From positions 307,766 through 371,765 of the forward strand of contig VXBM01000867.1 of assembly GCA_013400155.1 (NCBI GenBank): a stretch of DNA of 64,000 bases. Direction: 5' to 3'. The first letter of the stretch is position 1. Every line of letters starts with the position of its first letter. Source of the DNA: Helopsaltes ochotensis. Taxonomy: Eukaryota > Chordata > Aves > Passeriformes > Locustellidae. A program made the position numbers and the translations under genes. Below are positions 26,169 through 38,300 of this stretch, in pieces. The notes under the pieces were generated by a model that worked only from the letters and a program-made list of their open reading frames with translations, did not search any database and had not been told where the DNA came from.

Positions 26169-26253
26169 AAAAAAAAAAAAAAAAAGAAAAAAGAAAAAAA
26201 AAAAAAAGAGAGAGAGGGAGAAAGAGAGAGAGAGAGAAGAAAAAAGGAAAAAG
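26169..26253 (+). repeat. Poly(A) to (GA)n compound microsatellite
   Basis: A runs with single G interruptions (26169-26207) lead into GA dinucleotides and GAAAA units to about 26253. The lysine- and glutamate-rich frames crossing it are artefacts of the repeat. The A-rich start could be the poly(A) tail of a plus-strand retrocopy formed by the GC-rich patch before it. Confidence 0.9.
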
Positions 26254-28110
26254 ACTCTAAAACCCCAACACAGTTGACAGTTAGTTGCAACGTATAAGGG
26301 GGAAGTATCATATCTACAAAGGCAGTATTTATCTGTTCTCTATTAACCCTTACTTTCAGCTTTTGAAGTCAAGATGTTGTTTATTTATTACTTCAAGCCG
26401 GTTTTAGCAGGAAGACAGTTTACTTTAAACCTTTGTTCTGAGGGGAACTTACAAGAGGCTTTGCACATAACAACCAGTTTAACCCAGCTGTTAGATTCTT
26501 AATTGGAGAATTTTTTCTTCCAGAATGGGAGAAACCAGCTCTGTTTCTGAATACAGCACATTAAGATAAACCTAATACTGAACCTCTTGTCTCTGATGAA
26601 ATCCAGTTCTCTTAACTAGCTAGTAAAACTACCTAGTTCTGTTCTGTTAACTAGGTGATATTTGCCCTGTGTTAAAAACTGGAATCACAGTACCCTTCCT
26701 AATGGAATCTGGGCAAAAGTCAAAGTTCTCCCCAAAGGGCTTACTGCTTCATTTCCAGGTGATTTGGAGTGTTGATGTTGTCTTCACTCCTCTCTAGGTT
26801 CAACCACAGCCAGTATAATATCTTCTTGCAGACACCAAGGAAATGCCTCAAGCTCTATCTCAGTAACCAGTATGGAGCAATCAACAGAAATGCAGCCAAC
26901 ATGGGCCACATCTTGACAGCATTCTGCCCCAAATGACACTTACTGCACAATTCAGGCTGTGACCTCAAAGTGCAACACTTATAATCTGGTCAGATGTGTG
27001 CTTGAGGTTTGCTCACACCGTGTGTGCTGCAGCAATAGCAAAAATGTAGCTTTCTGAGGTGAGAGGGAATACACAAACAGGAATAGTGATGTCCCATCAG
27101 AGGAAGTGGCCTCCTATTTTGTCAGCAGCCAATTTGAAAACACGAGTGCAGGATAGTTTAGAAATTCAGTGAAGACTGTTTGAAGTTGGATAAAAATTGT
27201 TGTTAGGTAGTAGGTGTAAATCAAAGAACACATTTAGTTTCTTTGTCAACTAAATTGCTGATTCTTTGGGCAAAGCAAGAGGAAAGCAAAAAATAGGGTG
27301 GATTGCTTTCATGCTAGCTTTAAACTGGGTCCTCTGTAAGAGCTAGGACAAATGGATTTTCCCCTTAGGATACAAGCGGCCAACCTGAGATTTCCATCCA
27401 ATAGACAACGCATTTTCAACTATTCAGAAGAAAGGAAATCTCTTGTCATAGAAGAGAAAAGTTGAGGTAGGCTAAACATGAACAGAGCTAACAGGATCTG
27501 GGCACACAAAATTAGACCAATATGTCACAAATGAAAGACTACAAAACAGGCTTTCACCAAATACTGAAAAAGAGAAGGAAAGAATTAAGCAGAGAAAACC
27601 CCAGTAGCATTACTAATTACTATATATTTTGTTACTTATATTATAAGGGTGTCTTGAGGCCCCTATCTAGAGTTAAAATTTAAGCTTCAGTTATGAGCTG
27701 CTGTGTGTCTTGTCAGTTTATGCCCCGAAGGCACTGAGAGAACAGAAAAAAAATTAATCTCTGGTTGTTAATAGTGTTGGCAATTGAGTGCAGTCTTAGG
27801 ACAATAAAAAAGGAATTTTCTATAAAATTTGTTTGCTTTTGTTACTATTAATTCAAGCTTTGTGATAATTTTTTGCTAATAATAAAATAATTTCCTCAAG
27901 CTGAAATCAACTGTGGAAAAGGGGCTTAATGATCTCTTACTGCTTAGTATTCATTCTGCAAGGGTCTGATTGACTTACTCAATGTTCTCCTTATTCATTA
28001 AATAAATAAATTAAGTAAAAACAGGTTGTTATCCTATTATATTATAGCTTTTATTGTTTGTCTGTGGGGAAAGAAAAAATTTTTCCTTTGTTTAACCTTT
28101 GGTGCAGAGG

Positions 28111-28147
28111 TTGGTTTGGTTTTGGTTTTTTTGTGGTTTTTTTTTTT
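28111..28147. repeat. T/G-rich low-complexity tract
   Basis: GGTTTGGTTTTGG units pass into T runs. Simple sequence. Confidence 0.7.
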
Positions 28148-28312
28148 GAGAATGCCAGAACAACCTTTCTTCACAAGTATGCTTAGAATTCAGCTCAGTC
28201 TGTCAAAACCATAATTACAGCTGGCAACTTCTCAGCAATCTGAAATCAGTGGTGTATGCAAAGTAGATGATCCCTTATAGCTTTATTTTTTGTTTTTCTG
28301 TGGACTATTCTA

Positions 28313-28332
28313 TTCACAGTGCACACTGTGAA
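28313..28332. repeat. 9-bp inverted repeat with 2-base spacer
   Basis: TTCACAGTG and CACTGTGAA are exact reverse complements separated by CA. Small hairpin potential; no neighbouring gene to regulate. Confidence 0.8.
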
Positions 28333-30535
28333 CAGTCACTGTACCCTTTCTCAGAAAATACTTGTATTCCAGGTAGGCAGAAAAAATAGAGATGAGGGGT
28401 TGAGAGAGCACCTGCTGTTTGGGTTTTTCAGGCAAAGACTTGGTACACAAAGAGAATAAAGGAAACGTCTGTGGTAACACAAGCAACATGAGCAAAACAG
28501 GAAAAGAAATGCAGTTCTTCCAGGTCCCTTGCAGGCATCCTAATCATATAATCACCTCTCATATTTTGAAGGACAAGCAGGTTAAATAGTGAGTGAACAA
28601 TGCAAGACCTTTAAAGAGAAGTGAGTATTTGCATTTACTTGCATGGACTGTGGCTCGTATCTCATCAAGAGATGTATAAAATGGTTTTAAGAAAAATAAC
28701 TTACTGATAAAAATAAATTGTTCTAAAATGTAAACTGACAGGGTGGCTTTGGTTGCAGTTTCCTATATCAGATAAACACTGCATCAGGAACCCCTTCCTT
28801 ACCTACAAATAATAACCATGCTCTTCATTTCATTGAAATACTGAAAGACAAATAAATTATTTTGAAAAGTATGGTTAAAAATGCTAACACATCGTTTAAT
28901 AATTATCATTCATTCTACTTTGTAACCAAACTTTTGAAAATGTGCTTTGCAATAATTTTAGATGTATCAAGGAAGTTCTCCATTGATTAATTATATCACA
29001 TCTGCAGTTTTAGGCAGAAGTTGAAATCTTTACAAAGATAAAAGTCAGATTTAAAATGAAAAGATACTTTCAACATTAAACAGGTGAGTAACTTTACACA
29101 TGAGAACCATTCCATTTGGCACTATTCATGTGTAAAATCACATATCATTACGCTGGAGCTTAATCCTGCTAATCCTTATTTTGGGCTGGGTCACACTGCT
29201 AATTTTTAAGACTCTTCATCCATTTCAACAGATATTTCTGGTTATGATGAAAAATAGCTCATTTATTTAAAAATATTTCAAGAAAGCCTCTGAGAAGCAG
29301 TCCCTCTCTATGACAATAAATAGCTAGATACATAATAGATAATTTAGTAGTTAATTGATGCAGACAACATACAAATGAATAACCACACTGCAGCAATGAA
29401 AAAAAAGAAGGCGGCAAGCCTGCTTTTTTATAGAAGGGCACTTTGTGGCTCTTTATTAACTTGCAGCCTCTGCAATATCTTGTATACTGTTGACATTCCT
29501 CAGCTTGGGCTAACAGTAACATGATTACAGAACTCCCATACACCCTTCACTAGCTCAGTCAACTCTATTCATGTGTTACACACCTGTGCATATTTGCAGT
29601 CCATTTAACAGTGGTGTGGGAAATATTAGCTTTCAAGGTGGACTCAGTAAAGATGTCTCCCCTTGCCCTTTTTGTACTTCACAAGCACTAAAGAAATAGT
29701 TGGGGAGTCATAGGCCCTTCATCATATTCGGTGCTATCATGGTATTGTATCAATTTCACTGCTCCAAATAGGTAGGGATGGAAGTACATCAACAGCAACC
29801 ACCCCCTCAGCCCCCCAACCCCATCAGGCAGTATTTGGATCTTCTGCCAGATGGCCTAATGAGAGAAAATTTCTTCCTCTTGTATCTGAGATTATCATGT
29901 CTATTAAAAGGTTACCACCCTGAATGCTCAAATCTCATAGGAGCATCCTAGTACCGTAGGGAGACAAAACTTTCAGTGCCTGTACATTTCAAAATTGTTT
30001 CAAAAACCATGGGGAGTTGTTTAAGGAAGTTATGAGATTATTAATGACATCAATTAATAATTTATGTTAACTTTTTTACATTCAACTCAAATATCTGTAT
30101 TTGGTTACGGCAGATGAAATGCAGTGTATTTATCTATTAGTACTAAAGCCCTCCTCTCCACAGAGAACTCAGTGGCTAGAGGGGATGTCACTCTCCACAA
30201 TCTATTGCAATCTGCACTTAAATGCAAAACACTTTATTTCCTTAATGTCTGGATGTCCTGCTGTAAAAATATGGTGGACCTGGATGTGTTTGTGTATAGT
30301 CACACATGGGAGATATTTTGACAGTTAACTGTCTGTTTTACTGACACAATGGGTAAATTCAGCAAAATTTAACCCCAGACTTGAATTAAGGTTGAGGTTC
30401 ACCTGAAGTCTGTCAATCGACTGCTGGAGTTCTAGCCTCTTATGTCATTAGTTATTTGTTTGATTTGAATGAGTGCCATCACAATTCCAATTTATCCAGA
30501 AATTTATCCCAGATAAAGCCAAAAAAAGTTCTCTT

Positions 30536-30537
<2 letters not shown>

Positions 30538-30573
<36 letters not shown>
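30538..30573. repeat. Run of 36 T
   Basis: Uninterrupted homopolymer of 36 T. It could be the antisense poly(A) tail of a minus-strand retrocopy, but no element body is recognisable on its downstream side and no flanking duplication is obvious. Homopolymers of this length are hard to sequence, so the count may be inexact. Confidence 0.9.
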
Positions 30574-30575
<2 letters not shown>

Positions 30576-32091
30576 CAGTGTAGATAACAATTTTTCTCAA
30601 AGACAAGCTACTTTCTATTGGCCAGTAGAATGGTCATAATTATTCAGAACTGAAAGAAAGTTAATTACCAGGTAAGATATCTACTTAAATCTTTTACATA
30701 AAATACCTACATGTATTGCAGATGCTGTTACAGTGTCAGTGCCAGAGGGAACAAAATTTTAACTCAAGCTTTAGGTCAGCTGGTAAGTTTAAAACTACTT
30801 TGAACAGAAAAACAATAAACAATTGGTAGCATCCTCTCTCAAGTGTTTGGTGAATTCTCCTTTCTCATGTTAATTCTCAGGTGGCTCAAGGACACATGCT
30901 ACAGCTACTGAAGAGATGCAAAAGCCCTAATTCGTGTTTCAAAGGCTTGCCCTCATCTGTTTCCCGATTTACCTTAGTGTTTAAAGCCTTTTTTTATATC
31001 TTACTTCACCATTAGGGGACGCTGTGAGTGGATTCATTATTGAATGAACAGAAGTGGAGAATTAAAGGTTTAAATCCTTCATGACAAGCATGGAGAAAAG
31101 CCGCAAGGTAACAGCTCCTGAGTAGTGAATGGACTCCCCCTTTTCTTCCACTCACATAAAGCAGTGAAATTCATAAAGAATTTTAAAACAAGGTCATTAT
31201 AATTTTAATACGAGTGGAAAAGAAAATAGATTATAGACATTAATTCATCACAAGTTGGTGTTTCATTAAATGTACAAATAAATCTTTTAGTATTGCCATT
31301 TCACTGAATCATACCATAAAGTCACCAAAAACATTGTTAGATTATTGCAGTGGGGGCAGTTTTAAATGACAGCTCTGAGGAATAAAAAAATGAGAAGAAC
31401 TGATAAAAAATTAATTATTTGCAAAAAATCCTCCCAAGAGCAGCCTGCCTTCATTTTGCCTTGAATTGGTAAAATAGTTACAAAACTCAAAACAAAATAG
31501 TACAGAAATGGTCTATTATTTCTTCTGAGATCACGACTGAAATGCAACCACACCTGTGAGTTTTAGAGAACAGAGGTTCTACAGTTACTCAAGGGAGAAT
31601 CATGTTTCAACCCTTCTATGTCTTGACCACTTATTTCTGACAGTGAGATGATTAAAATGAACTCAAAAAAACAATTTCAAAATTATTTTTTCCACTGCAA
31701 ATTTGTAACATTACCATAACGATGCTGAAAACTTAAGAGCTTAAAAAATTAACTATTCAGTTGTGCCTAGTTAAATTTAAAAGGTGTTAATAAGAAAAAA
31801 AATTAAAGACTCTTTTACATAAAGAATCTGTGTGCCAGTTCTGAACAGATGTGAGGTCACAGGGTATATTATTTTGAACTATCTATAAGTAAGATATTGT
31901 TTTAACTCAGTCACTGGAAAGATTTTGAAATATTTGTGTTGCTATAAACTTATGAACAAACAGAAATGGTGTAATGTAGTTGAAGAATTTTCAGATTAGT
32001 TTAACAACCTTTATGTGTGTGAGACTAAGACATCCCTCAGGTACTTTCCTTCACAGTCACTGGTGTAATTTAAGTACATCCCTAAGAAATG
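30574..32091. other. Gene-free stretch
   Basis: No supportable gene. Around 31000-31110 there is a mixed-composition segment near TTAGGGGACGCTGTGAG that could be conserved, without stronger evidence. Confidence 0.45.
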
Positions 32092-32180
32092 GATGAATTG
32101 CTAGTCCTACTAGTTGATGAATTGCTAGTCATACTAGTTGGGAATTAACTAGTTGGGAATTGCTAGTCATACTAGTTGGG
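32092..32180 (+). repeat. CTAGT-rich minisatellite, four units
   Basis: Units built from GATGAATTGCTAGTC or GGGAATTGCTAGTC followed by ATACTAGTTG repeat about four times, one of them internally shortened (GGGAATTAACTAGTTG). The unit length is about 23-26 bases. The repeated core holds the palindrome ACTAGT. Probably length-polymorphic. Confidence 0.88.
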
Positions 32181-32484
32181 TCAATCACTTTTCACATTTT
32201 TAAATGAAATTCAAATATACCTCAAACAGAATTTTAGAACAATTTTACTGTGTTCTAAAACATATATCTAATTGCTGTAATGAAAGAAGTACCTTAGAAT
32301 TATATCTAAGAAATACAAATAAATTATACAGTCATGTATAGGTAGGTATCCCACTACTTTAAGCGTCTTTAAAACCTGGTGGGCTTGACAGTTTAAACGA
32401 CACATCTGATTTCAACAAAGATATCCTTGTACAAGTAATTGATTCAGTAATTGCAATAAGAAAACTTGGAAACTTAAGGCAGGA

Positions 32485-33600
32485 TTTAGAACCATAGAAC
32501 AACTTAGGTTAGAAAGGACATTAAAGATCATCTAGTTCCAACTCCCTGCCATAGGCATGGGCACCTTCCACTATACCAGGTTGCTCCATGCCCCATCCAA
32601 ACTGGCTTTGAACACTTCCAGGAATGGGGCATCTACAGCTTTGCTGGGAAACCTGTTCCAATCACTCAGCACTCCACAGTAAATAATTTTTCCTAATATC
32701 TAATCTAAACCTACTTTCAGTTTGAAGCCATTCCCCTATGTCCTGTCACTACATGCCCTAGTAAATGGTCTCTTTCCATCTTTCCTTTAGGCTCCATTCA
32801 GATACTGGAAGGCCACATTATGTAACTCTGAAGACTTCTCTTTTTCAGGCTGAACAATCCCAATTCTCTCAGGCTTTTCTCACAGCAGAGCTGCTCCATC
32901 TCTCTGAGCATCTCTGTGGCCTCATCTGGACTTGCTCCAACAGGTCCATGTCCTTCCTTTGCTGGAGCCCCAGAGCTGATGCAGCCCTGCAGGTGGGGTC
33001 TCACCAGGGCAGAGCAGAGGGGCAGAATCCCCTCCCTCACCTGCTGCCCACGCTGCCTTTGATGCAGCCCAGAACACATTTGGCTCTCCAGGCTGTGAGG
33101 GCACGGGCCATGTCCAGCCTCTCACCCCTCTGCACCCCCAAATCCTTCTGAGCAGGGCTGCTCTGGATCTGTTCATCCCCAGCCTGTGTTGATATCGGGG
33201 ACTGCCCAGGTGCAGCACCTTGCACTTGTTTAACCTCAAGAGATTCCCATGGGCCACTTCTCCAGCTTGTCCAGGTCCCTCTGGATGGCATCCTGTCCTT
33301 CAGGAGTGTCACTGCACCACTCAGTTTGGTGTCATCTGCAAATTTGCTGAGGGTCCACCTGATCCCTTTGTCTATGTCATTAATGCAGATATTAAACAAC
33401 TGGTCCCAGTACAAATCCCTAAGGGACAACTTGTCACTGATGTCCATCGGGACTCTGAGTCATTGACCACTACTCTGGATGCTTCTAGGATGATCTCTTC
33501 GTGATCATCCCAAGAACAGAGGTGAAACTGACAGGTTAGCAGTTCCCAGGATTCTCCTTTCTACCCATTTTCAAGATGGATACAATGTTTCTCTGAACAC
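32485..33600 (-). mobile_element. CR1 LINE, 3' half with RT remnants and internal deletion
   Basis: The element runs right to left. From about 33600 the minus strand encodes a decayed RT entry block (GRKENPGN, then PVSFTSVLG). It then jumps near 33480-33500 to RVVVNDSESRWTSVTS, followed by FNICINDIDKGIRWTLSKFA with the FADDTKLSG catalytic-site block near 33340, and KCKVLHLGS. The C-terminal region with ALVRPHLQ and LRELGLFSLKKRSL follows. The 3' end at 32485 reads as CTATGGTTCTA, a decayed CR1 terminal repeat. The expected segment between the first two blocks is missing, consistent with an internal deletion. Stops and frameshifts, including one at the VPQG motif, make it inactive. Confidence 0.93.
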
Positions 33601-35327
33601 CTTAAGGTGAGTCCCTCAAATCTCCTTAAATACAGGTGATTTTATGGTCATCTTATTTTATGTTTATAATGTGGGAGCATACACCAGAGATAGTCAGTCA
33701 CCTGAAGATTCTTTGAAAGTCAGTGGATTTGGACCATGTTCAATTTATCAAATACAGATGTCTTGGGGTAACTTGTACCATACCTTGGGGTCCATTTATT
33801 GTGTTGACTTAATCTCCAGTTACTGCTTCAGCAGCCTCACATGACTGGGTCACGTTTTACTGGCTATATTGTGAGCAGCCACGTTTGGGGATGTGACTCT
33901 CACCTCTACTGTCCATACTCAAAGTTCTGTTTAAGTCATTGGTAAATTTACCATTAAAAGTGAATATTTTGGTTTACATCGATACACAAAGAAAAATATC
34001 TCTCCATTTCTCTACAGGTTTAGTGTTAGAAGCAGAAATCCATTTCAAAGTGCCTGTCTTGATGCCCAAGTCCTGGTAATTTCCCACAGAAATTCCCAAT
34101 GATTTAGGTTTCTTGTTCTCACCATCACTTAAGCTGAGTATCACTTCATGCTGCATCTGGAGCTCCGTGTCTCTTGGACTTCAGCAAAGCACCTAATCTC
34201 TGATTTTAAATGTCTTCACCTCATGCAAGCTCATTGTTCTCTTGCCAGCTAGGATCATACATTATAATTTATTCCAATGTTAAATGTATCCATTAGTCTC
34301 ACAGTTAAGCAAGACTGCAAAACAAAGAAGGAAAAAGAAAATGACTGAAAATCACATTGTTAAACTGGCAGGAAACCCAAACAGCTCCAAGCATGTGATA
34401 CCATGAAATGAAAGAGAATAGCAATATAATTCAAAATGAGTTTTCTCCAGCAAGACTGAATTTAACAGGAGCTATTGACATCTGCAGGAGAATAAAGCCT
34501 CCTAAAATTATCTATTGGATAATATTCAGAGAACTAGTACAAAAGCACCTGCCTGGGTTTTAAGAGTGCCCTTGATATCATTTTAAGAGAAATTCATAGT
34601 AACAGTTTAAGGTAAATTATTCCTTTCCTTCTAAGCAAATCTGAAGTATTAGATTCAGAAAAGCCCTGTTAGGTCAGAGTAAATGTCCTCAAATCCTGCC
34701 TTGGAGAGTGGCCAAAAGCAAGGGAAGAGATTAAGAACAGGGTAAAGCTGTAGCAATGTTTTTGCAGTGATTTAGTGCTGAGGGGCCTCCTGAAGAAAAA
34801 TGATTGTCTTTGCATTTAACAAGTTCCAGTAGCCATTTCTTCCTTTAATTTATGCAAGTTTTTTCCCCTAACTTTTTTCCTTCAAGAAAAATAGAAAAAA
34901 AATTAAATTCTGCATTGAATGCTTCAAGACACTCATGACTTTAAATTTCTCTAGTCATATTTCTATTTTAGCACTTTCTGTCTTTTCTTTAAATGTCTTA
35001 GTAGCTCTATTCTTTCCTTATACTGAGATTAGTGCACAATTTTGACTTTCTTTCTGGTTTTTTTCTGTGTATTTTCCAGTGAATCCATACACTTTCTAAG
35101 TCAAAGGAACCAGCTGTTAAAAAACGACATACATCTATGTCCATATGCTAGACTTGTCCTCTGTCTCACTATTTTTATCCTAATGATTTTTAACATTTGG
35201 CTAGAGTTTATTTGGCCACTGATGAGTGTTAATCTGATGTTTTAATGGAGTTATTATAAGGTTTGTGTATATATATACTATCAATAAAATGTAGAAAATA
35301 TATAATTTTTAAAAGATATGTGTGTGC

Positions 35328-35375
<48 letters not shown>

Positions 35376-38300
35376 CTCGATATTTGCTAATATTACTTTT
35401 TTTAGTTGCCCATTTTTATTGTCTTCCCAGGAGCATTTCACAGCATTAATTTTTATATTGATTTTCCTCCTTAGCCAAAGAGGAATGCTGGATACTTTGG
35501 TGGAGCAATACAAAGCAGAGACCAAAGCCATCTCTCCCTCTCCACTGACTGCAGGAAAAATTGATGTAGATTAAAATCCTAATTTAGCTGATGTCTGAAA
35601 CTGTGTAACATGAAAAACATTATCATCCCTGGTATGCTGATGGATGAGGGTTCCTTTGTTTGCTAGAAAAGCACTTCCATACTTCTCACAGCACATCTGC
35701 AGATGTAGGATTAAAGCGACATCAAACTAACAGAAAGTGTAAGTGCTAAGCCTTCAGTGGGTCTCTGCATAGTTTACACATAGTCATGCAGTGCTAGGTT
35801 GAACTCCCTCTTTCCATCTCAGCTTAAGTAATGCAGTAGTTCGACCTCAGTCCCTTGTTAATATTTAAAACATTTTCCCTTGCTTCACTGAGGCATCTAA
35901 TATAGTTATCTTTGACCTATTGACTGGCCTTATCTATATCAAGTATTGTTCTTGATGCTTGAGTAGTCTTGTTTAAACCAATGAAGGTAAAGGTGGCATA
36001 ATCTGCCTATAAATGGAAGATGTCCTTGCATATTTTATGCTATGTCATGCATCTCATGTCAAACTTTTTCTAATATCACAAAGAAATTAGGGATGCATTT
36101 TGGTGGAAATCCCCTGCAAGAGCCAGTTTTGCCTGTAAATGGGTTTTTTTTCATAAAAATAGCAGTTTTGATACTATCTAGCATCTGTACAATGATGGGC
36201 CTTAATACATCAGCTACATTGAGTTTCAACTTAGTATTGATACTTAAGCATCTCTGACTCATGCTTAAAAAATAAGTTATGGTGCATTTGAACTGTGTTC
36301 ATTTTGTTAAAGTTTGAAGTATTTTCAGCACTAGTAACAGAGTTGAAAAGGAGCTGTCTGGAATCAATACAAGGTCAGATTACCTCCTATGATGCAGTTT
36401 TTAAAAACACGTAAAGTACATAGAGAAGCGCTACTGGCTGAGAGAATTCTATGATTTCTTTATTAATAGCTAAACTTATTTCTGCTGTTGTAATGTACTG
36501 TTATAATGTACAATGTATACATAGCTCATTTAATGAGAAGCTGTAACATCTCAGAAGTCAAGAAAACATCCAGCAAAATGTGATCATTTTACAGCCGTGT
36601 TATTACAAGGCACATGTTTGTTGAAGTCAGATTGTGTAGGAAGAGCCATCTATAGCAAAGGTGCCACAACCTGGCAGCAAAGTGAAATTAGAGAAATTTC
36701 TCAGATAAACTGAATTCATTTAAGAATTGAAGCCTCAAGGTTGAGATTGCGTAACCTGTAATAAACCAGACTGCCCATTTCCTCAGGGCTCCCTATTTCC
36801 TACTACAGGTCAGCATGGATTTCAAATTTACTAAAATTTCACTTCAGCAAAAGCAGCAGAGTTCTGGAATGCTTTTTGATCCTACAGGCAAGGAACAGGG
36901 TGAAAGTGACAGCACTTGGTGGTATAATACTTAGAGCAAAAAGATGTCTCAAGATTCTGCTGCAGGCTCATTTTCTGTCTTGCTTCTGGTTCTTATCCCT
37001 TTCCTGAATTCCCACATGTCTAAATGCCATTTTCCTGCCTGCACGTTTTACAGAAATGCTCCTTTTAAAGAGAGAGAAAAATTGCCAAACTTGTTCAAGA
37101 AATCTTACCTTACCTTGGACTGAACCTATGAGTTACCCACTCCTGCTTTCTCGAAAAAAATTTAGAGATATGAATTAATCCATTATTCCAAGGATACCCT
37201 CCAGGAGGAGTGGTTCAGCATGCTCTAAAATCCCACCCTAGCAACAGCAAATTTAAATTGTCAGCCACATGCTTATCCCAGGCAGGAAAGAACAACAACA
37301 GAGATGGCAGTAGAAGAGTCTGAGTTACAAACACAACAGAGAGTGGGGAGGTCTGTGATTGCAGGAATCTGCACTGAGAGAGTGGGTGATGACCTTCAGG
37401 TAACAGGAATGCTTTGGATAAATAAATGAAAACTTGGCTCATCTTGTGGCTTCACAATGTTTGGAATTATTAAGAATATTCTCAACTAAACTTTTGCTAG
37501 ATATAATTCCTTCATGCACACATTGCTGTATAAGAAAAAGATAGCCATACATTTTATAAACTATTCATTTATTTTAAATTACAGATGTAGACACAAGTAT
37601 AGATTGTTTTAGGAGAGTAGCAATGGTTACATCCTATGGAGAGAGCAGGTGAAAAGACTGGGCTCACAAGTGTACTGTACCAAGAGCAACAGCCTCATTT
37701 GGATCCTCTTAGAACTAGATTCAGATAAATATTTGCAGTAAGGGATGTGTTATTTATAATACAGGTTACAAACCTGGGGTTTTTTTCTTTGTTGTGATCC
37801 CTAGATCCATAACAATTGACAAATTCATCAATTGCATGAGGAGTTTTCAGTTGCATTTTACAAAAATAGGTTCATATCAAACGTCAGTGTAACTCATCAC
37901 AACATAAGATTTGATTATCTTTATAATTAATAATTTCTCCAGTGCTTTCAAAATTCAGGAGGTTAATCTTACTTGGAACTTTTGATTAAAAACCCAGATC
38001 CACTGTGGACTGTACATCTGTTTTAAAGAGCAACAACATTGTTTCAAAGAAGTGGATAATTTTAATGTGCAATACAGATTAAAGTTTCCTTAAGTTGTCT
38101 CATGAGGTTATCTGTGGTTGACTCTTTTCTAAAAAAATTATAGAAGAACAAAACTATGTCAATCAAACTGTATTTGTTCTACAAGACTTTAAATAAATAA
38201 TTACCTTCTAGACCTTAGAAATATATGACTGGATGTTAGACATCAGGCCTAGTTTGCATTTTACTAGGATGAACTAGCTTTGAAGTTCTTTAATTTCCTA

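Larger units (their letters stand above)
26254..30537. other. Gene-free stretch
   Basis: No supportable gene. It contains a TTGGT/T-rich tract at 28111-28147 and a near-palindrome at 28313-28332 (TTCACAGTG and CACTGTGAA around CA). The segment AGGTAGTAGGT near 27204 only superficially resembles let-7. Confidence 0.5.

Noticed and set aside
26169..26297. Lysine/glutamate-rich frames of 64-65 codons
   Set aside because: Direct translation of the A-rich and GA microsatellite, not a gene.
27200..27222. AGGTAGTAGGT resembling the let-7 seed region
   Set aside because: The following bases do not match let-7 and no complementary arm forms a precursor hairpin.
33037..33447. 136-codon minus frame with FADDTKLSG
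   Set aside because: Real RT homology but part of the inactivated CR1 copy, so not listed as a separate gene.
35229..35574. Frames of about 100 codons on both strands with Tyr-Ile repeats
   Set aside because: Created by the TA microsatellite, which is open in both directions.
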